This document shows positions 47,001-55,800 of a DNA stretch of 64,000 nt, piece after piece. Made by a program: the position numbers and the translations under genes. The DNA lies in contig NZ_CP064782.1 of assembly GCF_018905915.1 (NCBI RefSeq), positions 620,001 through 684,000 of the forward strand, read 5' to 3'. The notes under the pieces were generated by a model that searched no databases, was not told where the DNA came from, and saw nothing but the letters and a program-made list of their open reading frames with translations. How positions within the stretch are numbered: position 1 is the stretch's first letter; each line of letters starts with the position of its first letter. Source of the stretch: Azospira inquinata. GTDB taxonomy: Bacteria > Pseudomonadota > Gammaproteobacteria > Burkholderiales > Rhodocyclaceae.

Positions 47001-48454
47001 ACTGCCGCCAGATCCTGGGGGACCCCCGCCCCCTCCTGGAACATTGCGGCCTCCAGGTGGTGGAAGAGGCGAAAGCCGTGCCCCGGCCCGGGGAGCTTCC
47101 CCCCCTCCATCTCCTGGCCTGGAGCCCCACCCTGCCGGCCAATCTGGAAGCCATCGCCCGCCTGGCGAACCGGGAGCCGGGCAAGGCCGGGGACCGGACC
47201 GGGCGCCTGCTGGTGGTGGTGCCCCGGGGCGATGATGTGCCCCCCCTGCTCCGTTCCCTGGAAGGCGCCCAGGCCATCGCCCTCCTGTCCTACCCCTTCC
47301 TGCCCCAGGAACTGGCCCGGGTGCTCCTGGCCCCGGACACCCGCCCCCCCCACCTGAGCGCCGGCCATTCCCCGGACGTGCGCCTGGACGGTTTCCGCCT
47401 GCTGGTGGCAGAGGACAATGGGGTGAATCAGATGATTATCCGGGAATACCTGGAATCCGCCGGGGCCCAGGTGGTTATGGCGGACAACGGTCGGGAAGCG
47501 GTGGAGGCCCTGCGCCAACCGCCCCCCGGGGGCTGGAGCGCCATTCTCATGGACGTGCAGATGCCGGAAATGGACGGCATTACCGCCACCCAGGTGATTC
47601 TCCAGGAACAGGGCCCGGACCATCCCCCCATCATCGCCCTCACCGCCCACGCCCTGCGGGAAGAGGTGGACCGGTGCCTAGCGGCGGGCATGGTGGCCCA
47701 TCTGACCAAGCCCATTGAACCGGGTCTGCTGCTGGAAACCCTGCACCGCCTGGCCCGCCCCGTGGGGGCCCGGATCGGAAGCGGAGCAGCCGAGCCCGTG
47801 GAGGCCCCCCGGGATTTCCCCGGCCGGGAGGATTTGCCGGGCATTCAGGTGGACGTGCTCCTGAGCCGGACCAACCACAAGGCCCACATCGTCCAGCAGG
47901 TGCTGGAAGCCACCCTGGAACACCACCGGGACGACCCGGACAATCTGATAGCCCTGGTGCAGAGCGGGGACCGGGCCACCCTGGCCCGCCAGGCCCACAC
48001 CCTGAAAGGCCTGGGGGGCACCCTGGGAGCCATGGAACTGGCCGATCGGGCCCTGGCCCTGGAAAACCTGCTGCACTCGGAAGGGGCGGACGGCGCCGCC
48101 CTGGAAGCCGCCACCCGTTCCCTGGGGGACGGCCTGGCCCAGATCATTGGGGGCATTGCCACCTACCTGGAGCGGACCCGGAGCTGGCCCCCGGTAGAAG
48201 CCGATCTCCCGGTCGGGGAACGGGACGCCCGGCTGGCCCGGCTACACAGCGCCTTAGCCAATAGCGACGGCAATGCGGGCAACCACCTAAAGAGCCTGTT
48301 CGGCGCCCTGGATGAAACGGAACGCCAACATTTGCGGTCAGAACTCATGGCACTGGAACACCAGATTACCGAATTCAATTACGAACAGGCCCTCCAAGAC
48401 CTGGATAACTTAACCGCCCGGCTGTGCCACTGGGCGAGGAGCGAGACCCCATGA
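41069..48454 (+). CDS. CheB-CheR-PAS(8)-hybrid histidine kinase-REC-HPt signalling protein
   Basis: 2461 residues, no membrane segment. The N-terminal CheB methylesterase has S24 (GTSAGG), a His in IAQHMAPRH (about 52) and an Asp in SGTGHDG (about 142). CheR methyltransferase (about 210-460) follows, with SVTSFFRDP, VPACATGDEAYSLA and CRNLFIYL. A coiled coil of repeated NEELxA units spans about 630-705. Eight PAS domains run from about 706 to 1705. HisKA has H1735 in NMSHEIRTPM and HATPase has NLLNNAIKF and GGTGLGLSIS. A degenerate receiver-like segment (about 1965-2095) precedes the true receiver with D2162 in LMDVQMPEMDG. HPt has H2310 in AHTLKGLGG, followed by a roughly 90-residue tail. 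CheB and CheR appear catalytically complete. The stop overlaps the HD-GYP gene. Confidence 0.93.
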   Translation: MAAPPPNAPPTGGRPTRLVVVGTSAGGLAALRAYLRGLPQEGPQLCHIIAQHMAPRHRSRLAELLAPFTVQPVVDLEDGLRLEDGTVYIMPPAAHLHLDREGRAHLSQEENPPSPSPNINDLLHQCLGFAPQLGVAILSGTGHDGLAGAREVAAAGGVVVSEGSAEYPQMPGAIQTTGLSRFTAPPGELARYLVAALSGRLDEAPLAHLSPLEEVLQILQGDGFNFIGYKGNTLHRQLDRRQREKGLDFPAYLALLERDREERERLGASFLISVTSFFRDPDVFQALEQQLASLVARRPEGHCLRLWVPACATGDEAYSLAILVQEELTRCGRQDMDYRIFATDLADSALAVARQGVYPEKALSHLPPLLRQRWFLPAGRDFRVTPELREHLIFCRHNVRHAPPFLHMDLLSCRNLFIYLQPAEQEKLLQIFHQSLVEGGLLILGRNESVPASSELFQVLDGKTRIYQSNPLDQSLSRPLLPGLGRPFSGDTPRPAGAEPSLSQRILDALAPNGVVVDHNGVCQQFLGEIRNFLLLGQGEANLALAALLPKTWRFAWRELLTQSREHPGECLYSVALPEGQELPVGGPFRLRLLPLASTTASLSLVLVEPLPAPIAAPDTAPSTPQVAALEGALEEISARYQLTLEQLEATNEEMQSANEELQATNEELETTTEEIRAANEELEAANEELEVRNREVQAAGEELQQLLDSSALALVVLDESQLIRRINAQAQSIFRIKSGAVGHGLDETILPTLVPNLPAMVKDTLAGQVAAPEEILLGEQSYLLRVQAYQTLEGGRARLLLTAMETTEVRKAYAALQESEQRHALAMEAAQDGIWDWTVGDNQLYVSQAFLDIIGCRRKDFDNSVGHFFDRVHPDDRDILEQANRDFLRGRRKRHHLTYRLRHEDGSFRWVETRYIALRHPDGQVFRVAGSTRDITGRKEAEDALRQREVLLQKSFDAAAIGMAITDLEGRFIRVNSALSRISGFSPKELLTRSYLDITHPDDVTEDREMDRRLVAGELPQFQRDKRYVCKNGQTRWISVSVALVSKDDGAPDYFMRQIQDIDAQKRMLDALRLSEERFRRTMVDAPIGMCLVSPEGKFLQVNQALCDLVGYSEDALLNLTFQNITHPDDLEIDLSYVGELLAGKRSHYRLEKRYIRKDGRETWVQLAVTMLRDAQEQPLYFLAEIVDIDELKHSQRDLEQSAALVEDLYNHAPIGYHSLDARGVIVHINDTELQWLGYRRDEVVGKLRFSDIITPASQTTFNSHYPTFKREGVLEDMEFEMLRKDGGSFFVLLSASAIFDAQGHYQMSRSTMVDITQRRAAEQARRRSDELFRRTMTYAPIGMLVSATAGRFLQVNPAFCNLLGYSEAELLDKGYADITHPEDREMSVRYATELLEGRRGDYRLEKRYLRKDGSPVWVLVSVALLPDMEGVPRHCVAQIVDIDRRKRMEEDLRDMGQRIDLALSAANLGTLTWDVAAGKVGYDSRLAAILNQPPGQGPLSLGEFSAMILDVDRSHVLQQLEETARQFSQCQLQFSLRRNGDQALRHLSVHLIVPPPAPDRPLLGIAIVQDITQLREAEQALQESEGRFRAIVEYLPVGISYQDLHGKVLFVNWHFSQMFGYTQEDMPSAGAWGRLAYPDPDYRAKIKAEWKEDLARYRRGDINHAPLREHRVRCRDGTEKVVEINFTLYGDGIYAVFNDVTEKRRIFEALQQAMEQANAGAAAKSEFLANMSHEIRTPMNAIIGLSDLALRSVQDSRQRDYLAKIHAAGSSLLGIINDILDVTKIEAGKLSLESEPFLLHDVLARILDMLSPLALTKGLRFELDITPAVPDALEGDALRLGQVLLNLLNNAIKFTAKGFIRLSISLVGDEPPALRFAIGDSGIGLKQEQQARLFEAFSQADTSTTRRFGGTGLGLSISRRLVTMMGGTVTVRSEYRVGSEFSFTIPCREMAHPGGPAAPRLTDLELPENRIVVSSDCRQILGDPRPLLEHCGLQVVEEAKAVPRPGELPPLHLLAWSPTLPANLEAIARLANREPGKAGDRTGRLLVVVPRGDDVPPLLRSLEGAQAIALLSYPFLPQELARVLLAPDTRPPHLSAGHSPDVRLDGFRLLVAEDNGVNQMIIREYLESAGAQVVMADNGREAVEALRQPPPGGWSAILMDVQMPEMDGITATQVILQEQGPDHPPIIALTAHALREEVDRCLAAGMVAHLTKPIEPGLLLETLHRLARPVGARIGSGAAEPVEAPRDFPGREDLPGIQVDVLLSRTNHKAHIVQQVLEATLEHHRDDPDNLIALVQSGDRATLARQAHTLKGLGGTLGAMELADRALALENLLHSEGADGAALEAATRSLGDGLAQIIGGIATYLERTRSWPPVEADLPVGERDARLARLHSALANSDGNAGNHLKSLFGALDETERQHLRSELMALEHQITEFNYEQALQDLDNLTARLCHWARSETP

Positions 48455-49596
48455 CCCCCCCTCCCCCTCTGGACCGGGAAGCCCACGTGATTGCGGTGGA
48501 CGATCAGGTGGAAAACCTGGCCCTGCTCACCGAACTCCTCTCCCCCCATTTCACCGTCCATCCCCTGCGGGACGGGGAAGCCCTGCTGCGCTACCTGGAA
48601 CAGGACAAACCAGCGGATCTGATTCTGCTGGATGTGGTCATGCCCGGCATGGGAGGCTATAACGCCTGCGCCCATCTCCAGGGCGATCCCCGCTTCAAGG
48701 ACATTCCCGTGGTCTTCCTCACCGCCATGAATGCCCCGGAGGACGAGGAAAAAGGCCTTTCCCTGGGGGCCATGGATTTCATCACCAAGCCTTTCTCTCC
48801 CGCCGTGGTGCTGGCCCGGGTGCGCAACCACCTCCATCTGTCCCGGGCCACCCGGCTGATCCGCCAGCAGAATCACTGGCTGGAAGAAAAGGTGGCGGAG
48901 CGGACCCGGGAACTCCAGGACAAAAACCAGGAGCTGGAAGCCCGCTCCGCCCTCATCAGCGCCACCCGGGACGCCACCATCGGCGCCTTCTGCGCCCTGG
49001 CGGAAACCCGGGACAACGAAACCGGCGCCCACATTCGCCGTACCCAGAATTATGTGCGCCACCTGGCCCTGTCCCTGCGGGCCCGGCCCCGCTACGCCGA
49101 AGTGCTGGGGGACAATACGGTGGATTTGCTGTTCAAATCCGCCCCCCTCCACGACGTGGGCAAGGTGGGCATTCCGGACCACATTCTCCTCAAACCGGGC
49201 AAGCTCACCCCGGAAGAATTCACGGTCATGAAAACCCACACCACCCTGGGACGGGATGCCATCCGCCAGGCGGAAAGCCAGCTCGGGGAAGACAGCTCCT
49301 CGTTTTTGAGCTGCGCCCGGGAAATCGCCTACGGCCATCATGAATGGTGGGATGGTTCCGGCTACCCGGAAGGCCTTAGCGGGGAAGCCATTCCCCTCTC
49401 CGCCCGGCTCATGGCGGTGGCGGACGTCTATGACGCCCTGATCAGCAAACGGGTGTACAAGGCCGCCCTGGCCCATGAACAGGCGGTGGAAATCATGGCC
49501 CTGGACCGGGGCACCCATTTTGATCCGGAAATTCTGGATACCTTCCTGGATCAAAGCCAGGCCTTCCAGGCCATTGCCCAGCGTTACCAGGATTAG
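48451..49596 (+). CDS. REC-HD-GYP response regulator (c-di-GMP phosphodiesterase)
   Basis: 381 residues from the ATG at 48451, which overlaps the kinase's TGA (ATGA). The receiver has AVDDQ near the start and phospho-acceptor D61 in ILLDVVMPG, with ITKPFSP later. A coiled coil (VAERTRELQDKNQELEARS) connects to the HD-GYP domain: ETGAHIRRTQNYV, H234-D235 in HDVGKVGIPD, HHEWWDGSGYPEG with G304-Y305-P306, and VADVYDAL. All metal ligands appear present, so it should hydrolyse c-di-GMP to GMP or pGpG. It is the likely output of the preceding phosphorelay. Confidence 0.94.
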   Translation: MTPPPPLDREAHVIAVDDQVENLALLTELLSPHFTVHPLRDGEALLRYLEQDKPADLILLDVVMPGMGGYNACAHLQGDPRFKDIPVVFLTAMNAPEDEEKGLSLGAMDFITKPFSPAVVLARVRNHLHLSRATRLIRQQNHWLEEKVAERTRELQDKNQELEARSALISATRDATIGAFCALAETRDNETGAHIRRTQNYVRHLALSLRARPRYAEVLGDNTVDLLFKSAPLHDVGKVGIPDHILLKPGKLTPEEFTVMKTHTTLGRDAIRQAESQLGEDSSSFLSCAREIAYGHHEWWDGSGYPEGLSGEAIPLSARLMAVADVYDALISKRVYKAALAHEQAVEIMALDRGTHFDPEILDTFLDQSQAFQAIAQRYQD

Positions 49597-49617
49597 GCCG
49601 TCCCCTTGCCGGGGCAG

Positions 49618-50241
49618 CTACCAGCCGAAGAAAACCCCGCTGCGCCCGTAAGGCCCAAAGCCCCCGTAGCCCCCATAGTCCCAGCCCGGCCCGTAATAGT
49701 AAGGGTAGGCGGCGGGCCAGGTAGCCTGGGCTTGCTGGGCCTGTTCTCTGGCGGCGGCCGCCGCCTGACGCTGATTCTGGGCCACGGTCTGGGCCTGGGC
49801 CAGATCGGCTTCCAGTCCCCGCCGCCAGGCCTGATGCAGGCCGTCCAGTACGGCCAGGGGCACGCCCTGACCATGGAGTTCCCAAACCTGAGTAGGCGTC
49901 AGTTCCAACCGGGTGCCCGTACTGTGAATCCGGGCCAGAATGGCTTCCGCCCCCAAGCCCTGGCGATGCAGGACAAGAATATCCGCCACCGTGAGGGGCT
50001 TGGAGGGCGCCGGAAGGGCAGCCACCGCCGCCGGACTCATCCGGGCGATAACCGGACCGGTTTGGGGACCGGGAGCGGGGGCGGCGGCGCAGCCCCCTAA
50101 GCCCAGGCCCACCCAGCCCGCCACCAGCCACGCCCGAGACCGGCCGCTGACCGGCTTCCCCAGCGGAGGGGCAACCGTCGCCTTAGCCTTTTGAGGCTGG
50201 TGCCAAGGGCGGCCCTCGGGCCGCCACGAAGACCGTTGCAT
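49618..50241 (-). CDS. Lipoprotein-like hypothetical protein with Tyr/Gly-rich C terminus
   Basis: 207 residues. A hydrophilic N-terminal region of about 35 residues precedes a hydrophobic stretch ending GLGLGGCAAAP, a likely lipobox; the unusual length before it suggests the true start may be downstream, though no ATG is available there. The middle is helical (LTVADILVLHRQGLGAEAILARI, then LTPTQVWELHGQGVPLAVLDGL), resembling repeated small helix-turn-helix-like units. An Ala/Gln coiled segment follows and the end is rich in Tyr, Gly and Trp. The function is unknown. It follows tldD with a five-base gap and is probably co-transcribed with the yhdP set. Confidence 0.7.
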   Translation of the reverse strand: MQRSSWRPEGRPWHQPQKAKATVAPPLGKPVSGRSRAWLVAGWVGLGLGGCAAAPAPGPQTGPVIARMSPAAVAALPAPSKPLTVADILVLHRQGLGAEAILARIHSTGTRLELTPTQVWELHGQGVPLAVLDGLHQAWRRGLEADLAQAQTVAQNQRQAAAAAREQAQQAQATWPAAYPYYYGPGWDYGGYGGFGPYGRSGVFFGW

Positions 50242-50246
50242 GGGGC

Positions 50247-51704
50247 TCAGGCCGTACCGCCCACGGTCAGGCCGTCCATGCGCAGGGTGGGCTGGCCCAC
50301 CCCCACGGGCACACTCTGGCCTTCCTTGCCGCAGGTGCCCACCCCCGGGTCCAGAGCCATGTCGTTGCCGATCATGGACACCTGGGTCAGGGCGTCCGGG
50401 CCGTTGCCGATCAGGGTGGCCCCTTTCACCGGATAGGTGATTTTGCCGTTTTCGATCATGTAGGCTTCGGCCATGGAAAACACGAATTTGCCGCTGGTGA
50501 TATCCACCTGACCGCCGCCGAAATTGACGGCATAAAGGCCTTTTTTCACGGAGCGGATGATTTCCTCCGGCGCCTTGTCCCCGGCCAGCATGTAGGTGTT
50601 GGTCATGCGGGGCAGGGGCAGGTGGGCAAAGGATTCCCGCCGCCCGTTGCCCGTGGATTCCCCGCCCATGAGCCGGGCGTTGAGGGAATCCTGGAGATAG
50701 CCCTTGAGAATGCCATCCTCGATGAGCACGGTGCAGCGGGTGGGATTGCCCTCGTCGTCGATATTGAGGGAGCCCCGGCGGTCCGGCAGGGTGCCGTCAT
50801 CCACCACCGTCACCCCCTTGGCCGCCACCCGTTCTCCCACCCGACCGGAGAAGGCGGAGGTGCCCTTGCGATTAAAATCCCCTTCCAGGCCGTGGCCGAT
50901 GGCCTCGTGGAGCAGAATGCCGGGCCAGCCCGGGCCCAGCACCACGGTCATGGGGCCGGCGGGGGCGGGCCGGGCGTCCAGATTCACCACCGCCTGATGC
51001 ACCGCCTCGGCGGCGTAGCCCTTCAGCACCGCTTCCGTGAAATAGCTGTAGTCGTAGCGGCCGCCGCCCCCGGCGTAGCCCTGTTCCCGATGGCCTTGGC
51101 CGCCGTCCACGATCACCGTCACCGAGACCCGCACCAGGGGCCGCACGTCGGCGGCCAGGCGGCCATCGCTGCGGGCCACCAGCACCACGTCGTATTCGGA
51201 GGACAGGGAGGCCATGACCTGGGTGACCCGGCTGTCGATTTCCCGGGCATAGGCTTCCAGGCGCTCCAGCAATTCCACCTTGGCCGCCGCCTCCAGGGAG
51301 GCGATGGGGTCCAGGGGCGGGTAAAGGCCCGCGCCCTTGCGATGTTTCAGGGCTGGCACCTTGCGGTTTTGCCCGGCGGCGGCAATGGCCCGCACCGCCA
51401 GGGCGGCGTCGTTCAGAGCGGGCATGCTGATGTCGTCCGAGTAGGCGAAGGCCGTCTTTTCCCCGGACACGGCCCGCACCCCCACCCCCTGGTCGATGTT
51501 GAAGCTGCCCGATTTGACGATGCCCTCTTCCAGGCTCCAGGCCTCGGACCGGTTGTACTGGAAGTAGAGATCGGCGAAATCCACCCCGTGGGCCATGATC
51601 TGGCCGAATACCCGGGACAGGTCCCCCTGGTCCAGGTGAAAGGGGGTCAGCAGCAGGTCGCTGGCTTGGTGGAGGATTAACTCGGGTTGGGACTTCTTGC
51701 TCAT
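50247..51704 (-). CDS. tldD: TldD metalloprotease
   Basis: 485 residues from the ATG at 51704 ([19 protein letters not shown]). The catalytic motif [11 protein letters not shown] gives HExxxH with the downstream Glu/Asp typical of TldD, and the C-terminal ligand Cys lies in [14 protein letters not shown]. With TldE/PmbA it degrades unfolded peptides and matures ribosomally made peptides such as microcins. pmbA is not adjacent here, as is usual. The yhdP-nit-tldD order is common in beta- and gammaproteobacteria. Confidence 0.96.
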   Translation of the reverse strand: MSKKSQPELILHQASDLLLTPFHLDQGDLSRVFGQIMAHGVDFADLYFQYNRSEAWSLEEGIVKSGSFNIDQGVGVRAVSGEKTAFAYSDDISMPALNDAALAVRAIAAAGQNRKVPALKHRKGAGLYPPLDPIASLEAAAKVELLERLEAYAREIDSRVTQVMASLSSEYDVVLVARSDGRLAADVRPLVRVSVTVIVDGGQGHREQGYAGGGGRYDYSYFTEAVLKGYAAEAVHQAVVNLDARPAPAGPMTVVLGPGWPGILLHEAIGHGLEGDFNRKGTSAFSGRVGERVAAKGVTVVDDGTLPDRRGSLNIDDEGNPTRCTVLIEDGILKGYLQDSLNARLMGGESTGNGRRESFAHLPLPRMTNTYMLAGDKAPEEIIRSVKKGLYAVNFGGGQVDITSGKFVFSMAEAYMIENGKITYPVKGATLIGNGPDALTQVSMIGNDMALDPGVGTCGKEGQSVPVGVGQPTLRMDGLTVGGTA

Positions 51705-52025
51705 AACTGGCTCGAAAAAGGGAAAATCAAGAAGAAAGGCAATCTTAGCGGCAAATGGGGCAAAGGCCCCGGTTTTCAAGGCGCGCCGGGAATGCCCCTA
51801 GGGCGAGGGCCGGGGAATGGGCCCGGCAAGGGCGGGGGGCTGGGGGCTGGGGAGCCAAGGCCGCCGGGCCTGACCGCCCGGCCCTGCCGTAGCCCCAGGC
51901 AGGGCCGCCTTCTGCCGACCGGCCGTGCCAGGCACCCCGTGAATCGGGGCGCCGCCGGCAGCCAAAAAGAAGATCGTCTATCCATGGGCCTCTCCGGCCC
52001 GTTTTCAGGAGGCAATGGGCCATCC
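51705..52025. other. Intergenic region between nit and tldD
   Basis: About 320 very GC-rich bases with several short G/C inverted repeats but no stem followed by a T-run. No gene or clear promoter is recognised. Confidence 0.45.
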
Positions 52026-52853
52026 TCACAGCACCCGGTGACGCAGGGCGGGCAGATTGGCCCGCACCTCGGCAATGAAGGCCGGGTCCAGGGGGGCCAG
52101 CACCAGGCCCGGCCCCTTTTGCTTGCGGTCCAGCACCGTGCCCCAGGGGTCCACGATCATGCTGTTGCCGTGGGTTTCCCGGCCGTTTTCATGGCGCCCT
52201 CCCTGGCCCACGGCCAGGACGTAGCATTGGTTTTCAATGGCCCGGGCGCGGAGCAGCACCTCCCAGTGGGCCCGGCCCGTGGTTTCCGTAAAGGCGGCGG
52301 GCACCAGAATCAGATCCACCGGCCCCAGGGAACGGTACAGCTCGGGAAAGCGCAGGTCATAACAGATGGACAGGCCGACCCGGCCAAAGGGGGTGGTGAA
52401 GGCCACGGGCTGGCTGCCGGGCTCAATGGAGGCGGCTTCGTCGTAACGCTCCTGGCCCTTCTGGAAGCCGAAGAGGTGGATTTTGTCGTAGCGCGCCACC
52501 CGTTGCCCCTGGGGGTCGTACACCACGGAGGAATTGAGCACCTTGGCCGGGTCCCGGGCGGCCAAGGGAATGGAGCCCCCCACCAGCCAGATGCCGTGTT
52601 TGACTGCGGTTTCGGCGAGAAAGTCCTGGATGGGGCCGGCCCCGTCCGTTTCCCGCACCTTGAATTTGTCCCCGTCGGTCAGGCCGATGATGGGGAAATA
52701 TTCGGGCAGCACCACCAGACGGGCACCCTGGGCGGCGGCTTCGGCCACCAGGCGGCCCGCCTGGGCCAGGTTGTCCCCCACCCGGGGGGAGGACACCATC
52801 TGCACCCCGGCAATAAGCACGGGGGCCGGATTGGGGACATTACGGTTTGCCAT
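52026..52853 (-). CDS. Carbon-nitrogen hydrolase (Nit family, deaminated-glutathione amidase-like)
   Basis: 275 residues, cytosolic. The nitrilase triad is visible: E51 in LPEYF, K124 in YDKIHLFGF and C164 in ICYDLRFPE. The Nit1 branch signature RARAIENQCYVLAVGQGG is also present. Nit1-type enzymes hydrolyse deaminated glutathione as metabolite repair; other amidase substrates are possible. Its start overlaps the end of yhdP by 14 bases, indicating an operon with yhdP upstream and tldD downstream. Confidence 0.92.
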   Translation of the reverse strand: MANRNVPNPAPVLIAGVQMVSSPRVGDNLAQAGRLVAEAAAQGARLVVLPEYFPIIGLTDGDKFKVRETDGAGPIQDFLAETAVKHGIWLVGGSIPLAARDPAKVLNSSVVYDPQGQRVARYDKIHLFGFQKGQERYDEAASIEPGSQPVAFTTPFGRVGLSICYDLRFPELYRSLGPVDLILVPAAFTETTGRAHWEVLLRARAIENQCYVLAVGQGGRHENGRETHGNSMIVDPWGTVLDRKQKGPGLVLAPLDPAFIAEVRANLPALRHRVL

Positions 52854-55800
52854 CGCTCTTGTGGCCTCCCACAGGTAGTCGGCTCAGTTTTTCCACCTTG
52901 GGATCGTCCCAGGTGCCGGTGACGTGATACTGGTAGGCAAAGACCTGATCCAGGGGATTACGCAGAATTTTCTGGGCCACCAGGGCCGCCACTCCGGCCA
53001 CCGGATTGGCCAGCACCGCCGTGCCCAGGGCCACGGAACTGCCCAGGGCGGGCTGGATGCGCACCTGCAAATCCTGGCTTTCCTTTTCCAGATTCACCGT
53101 GCCCTGCATGTCCACCTTGGCCGCCGGGCCGTTGATCTGGAAGTCCCCGGTCTTCATCAGACCGTTTTGTACCTGAACCGTGCCCTCGATGTGGTCAAAG
53201 GCGAAGCCTTCGGAAAATACGTCCCGGAAATCCAGGGTAATGCGCCGGGGCAGAGACTGGAGGCTGAGGAGGCCGATGAGCTTGCCGATGCCCGGTTCCA
53301 CCTTGGCAAACTGGCCCTTTTCCGCCGCCAGCTTCATGTCCCCGCTCAGGCTGGGGTAATCCAGGCTGGTGGGGGGGCCCTGCCAGGTGAGATGGCCGGA
53401 AAGCTTGGCCCCGCCCCGTTTCACCGTGCCGGGGAACCCCAGCCGGTCCAGGAGCTTGCCCACATCCGCCGCGTCCAACTTGAAATCCAGCTGGGTGCGA
53501 TTGATGGCCTTGGCCCCGGGCCGCCATTCCCCACTACCGTTCAGGCTGCCGTCCGGATTGGTGAGGCCGATCCGGTCCAGGCGCCACAGCTTGCCTTCGT
53601 TACGGGCCTGGAGATCGAGGCGGCCGAAGCGCTTGTTGTCCAGGGTAAAACTGTCCGCCACCACATCCAGGGCGGGCAGTTCGTCCAGCACCTCCCCGGC
53701 TTCCCCAGCCTTGGCCGCCTGGATTTGGTGGGGCGTGGCGTCGGGCATGACCAGGTGGCGCAGGCGGGCTTTCAGGCGACCATGGCCGAAGCCATCCCAG
53801 TTCAGATTGCCCGCCAGTTCCTTAGCGCCGATATCTACCTGCCAGGCATTGCCCACAGGCACCGCTTTAATGGTCACGTCGTGGAGACGACGCCCGAAAA
53901 TGTCCAGCTGGGGCGTTTTCAAGAGGGTCTGGCTGAAAGAGAAACCGCCGGCACCACTACTGCCGGCACCAGTGCCGCTCCCTGTGGCATCACCGGCATC
54001 CGACATGGCCCGGCGCCAGAAATCCCCATCGATGGTGGGTTGATTGACGCTCAGCACCAGGCCCTGGGCGGGCAGGGGGGGCACATCCCCCAGGGCCACA
54101 TAGCCCCGTTCGGTAACAAAGGCGTTGCCTTCCTTGCGGCGCAGGATCAGGGCCGTGGCCACCTTGCCCAAGCTTATCTTCAACTGCTGGCGCAGGGGAG
54201 CGTTCTTGCCCTTGGCCCCATCCGGGGGCAGGGCTCCCTCTTCCAGATGGAAGGCCAGGGGCTGGGTGGCGCTCTTGTTCAGGGGGGCGGGCAGGCTGGA
54301 GGAAATACCCAGCAGATTGGAGTCGATCACCAGGGTGGCGGCCTTTTTCTGCACCGTTACCGAGCCCCGCCAGTTGGCGCTGCCGGACAGATGGTCCAGC
54401 ACGGGCAGGCCCAGGGTACGGCGCAGACCGGCCGCACTCAGATTGCCCTGGGCATTGACCTGGACCTTGTCCCCCTCCGTGCTGGCGTTCAAGCGCATGG
54501 GGGCGCCGAACATCTGGGCCCCCAGATTCTGGATGCGCATGCCCTTTTCGGTGAACTGGAGACGGCCACTGACCTGGGTCAGGGGTGGCAGGTCCGGATC
54601 CACCGTCACCTGGTTATTGAGGAAATCGAAGTCCCCCGCCACCTTGGTATCCCCCATGTGGTTGAGGGGCAGGTGGAATTCCAGGCCCAGGCGGCCATTG
54701 CCCTGGGCCTTCATGTCAGCGGTGAAGTTGCCGATCATGTCCCCCACCGGGCTGCGGGCGATAAAGCGGAGGAATTCCCCGGTGGCCCCTTCCGCCTTGC
54801 CTTTCAGGTGCAGCACCGGGTCCCGGGCATCCAGATCGGAAATTTCTGCCGTCACCCCGGTGACCCGGGCCCCCAGAATGCGCCCCGATTGGGCCAGGAT
54901 GGTGAGGGCCGGACCGGCAAAGCGCAGTTCCCCCTGGATATTGTCGGCCACGGGCCACCCCGGGCCGTAATCCAGGGTGGCGCCCCGGACCTTGGCGGTC
55001 AGGGCAAACTGGCCGTCCCGGGGGCTGCGGAAGGGGAAGCGGTCCAGATCCCCTTTGAGCACCAGCCGGGCGTCGCTGGCCTGACCGGCGGTGACGGAAC
55101 TCTGCACCCAATCCCGGGCGTCCTTGGCCACCACCCAGGGCAGGTAGCGCCACACCGCCTTGCCCTCAGCCCGGGAGAGATTGGCCTTGAGATCGATAAT
55201 GCCGCTGCCGTGGCCGGTGTAGCGGTAGGTGCCCAGGGCCACCCCCGCCGCGTCGGCGTTGGCGAACACGGCCCGCTTCAAATCCACTTCCAGGTTCTGC
55301 CCATCCCATTGCCAATCCGCCAGGGCGGTCAGGCTATCCAGGGAAATTCGGGACTCGGGGAAAATGGCGGGGAAGTCCAGGGCCGCCCGGCGAGCGTCCA
55401 GGCTCAGGCTGCCCCCCTTCTGATCCGCTTCCAGCTTGCCGCTCAAGCCCGCAAAGCCGGGCCGTTCCCCCTGGGCCGCCAGGCCCAGGTTGGTGAAATC
55501 CCCCTTGAGCTGGTATTGCTTCAGTTCCGTCCCTTCCATGTGCCAGGAGGCTTCCAGATTGCGCAGCAGCCCTTGGGGGGCGTACTGGGCCAGGAGCTGG
55601 CGGGTGGCATTACCCAGGGGCAGGCGTCCGGCCAGGGAGGCGAGAGCCCCCAGGTCCAGGGTCTGGGCCGTGAACCGGCCCTGGGGCTTCTTCCCCTGGC
55701 GCCAGGTGGCGGCAAAGTCCGTGGGGCCCACCCCCGCCCCGTCCCGGGGCTGGATGACCAGCTGGCGACCGGACAGGGTGGTGTCATCGTCCGCCGCCGC

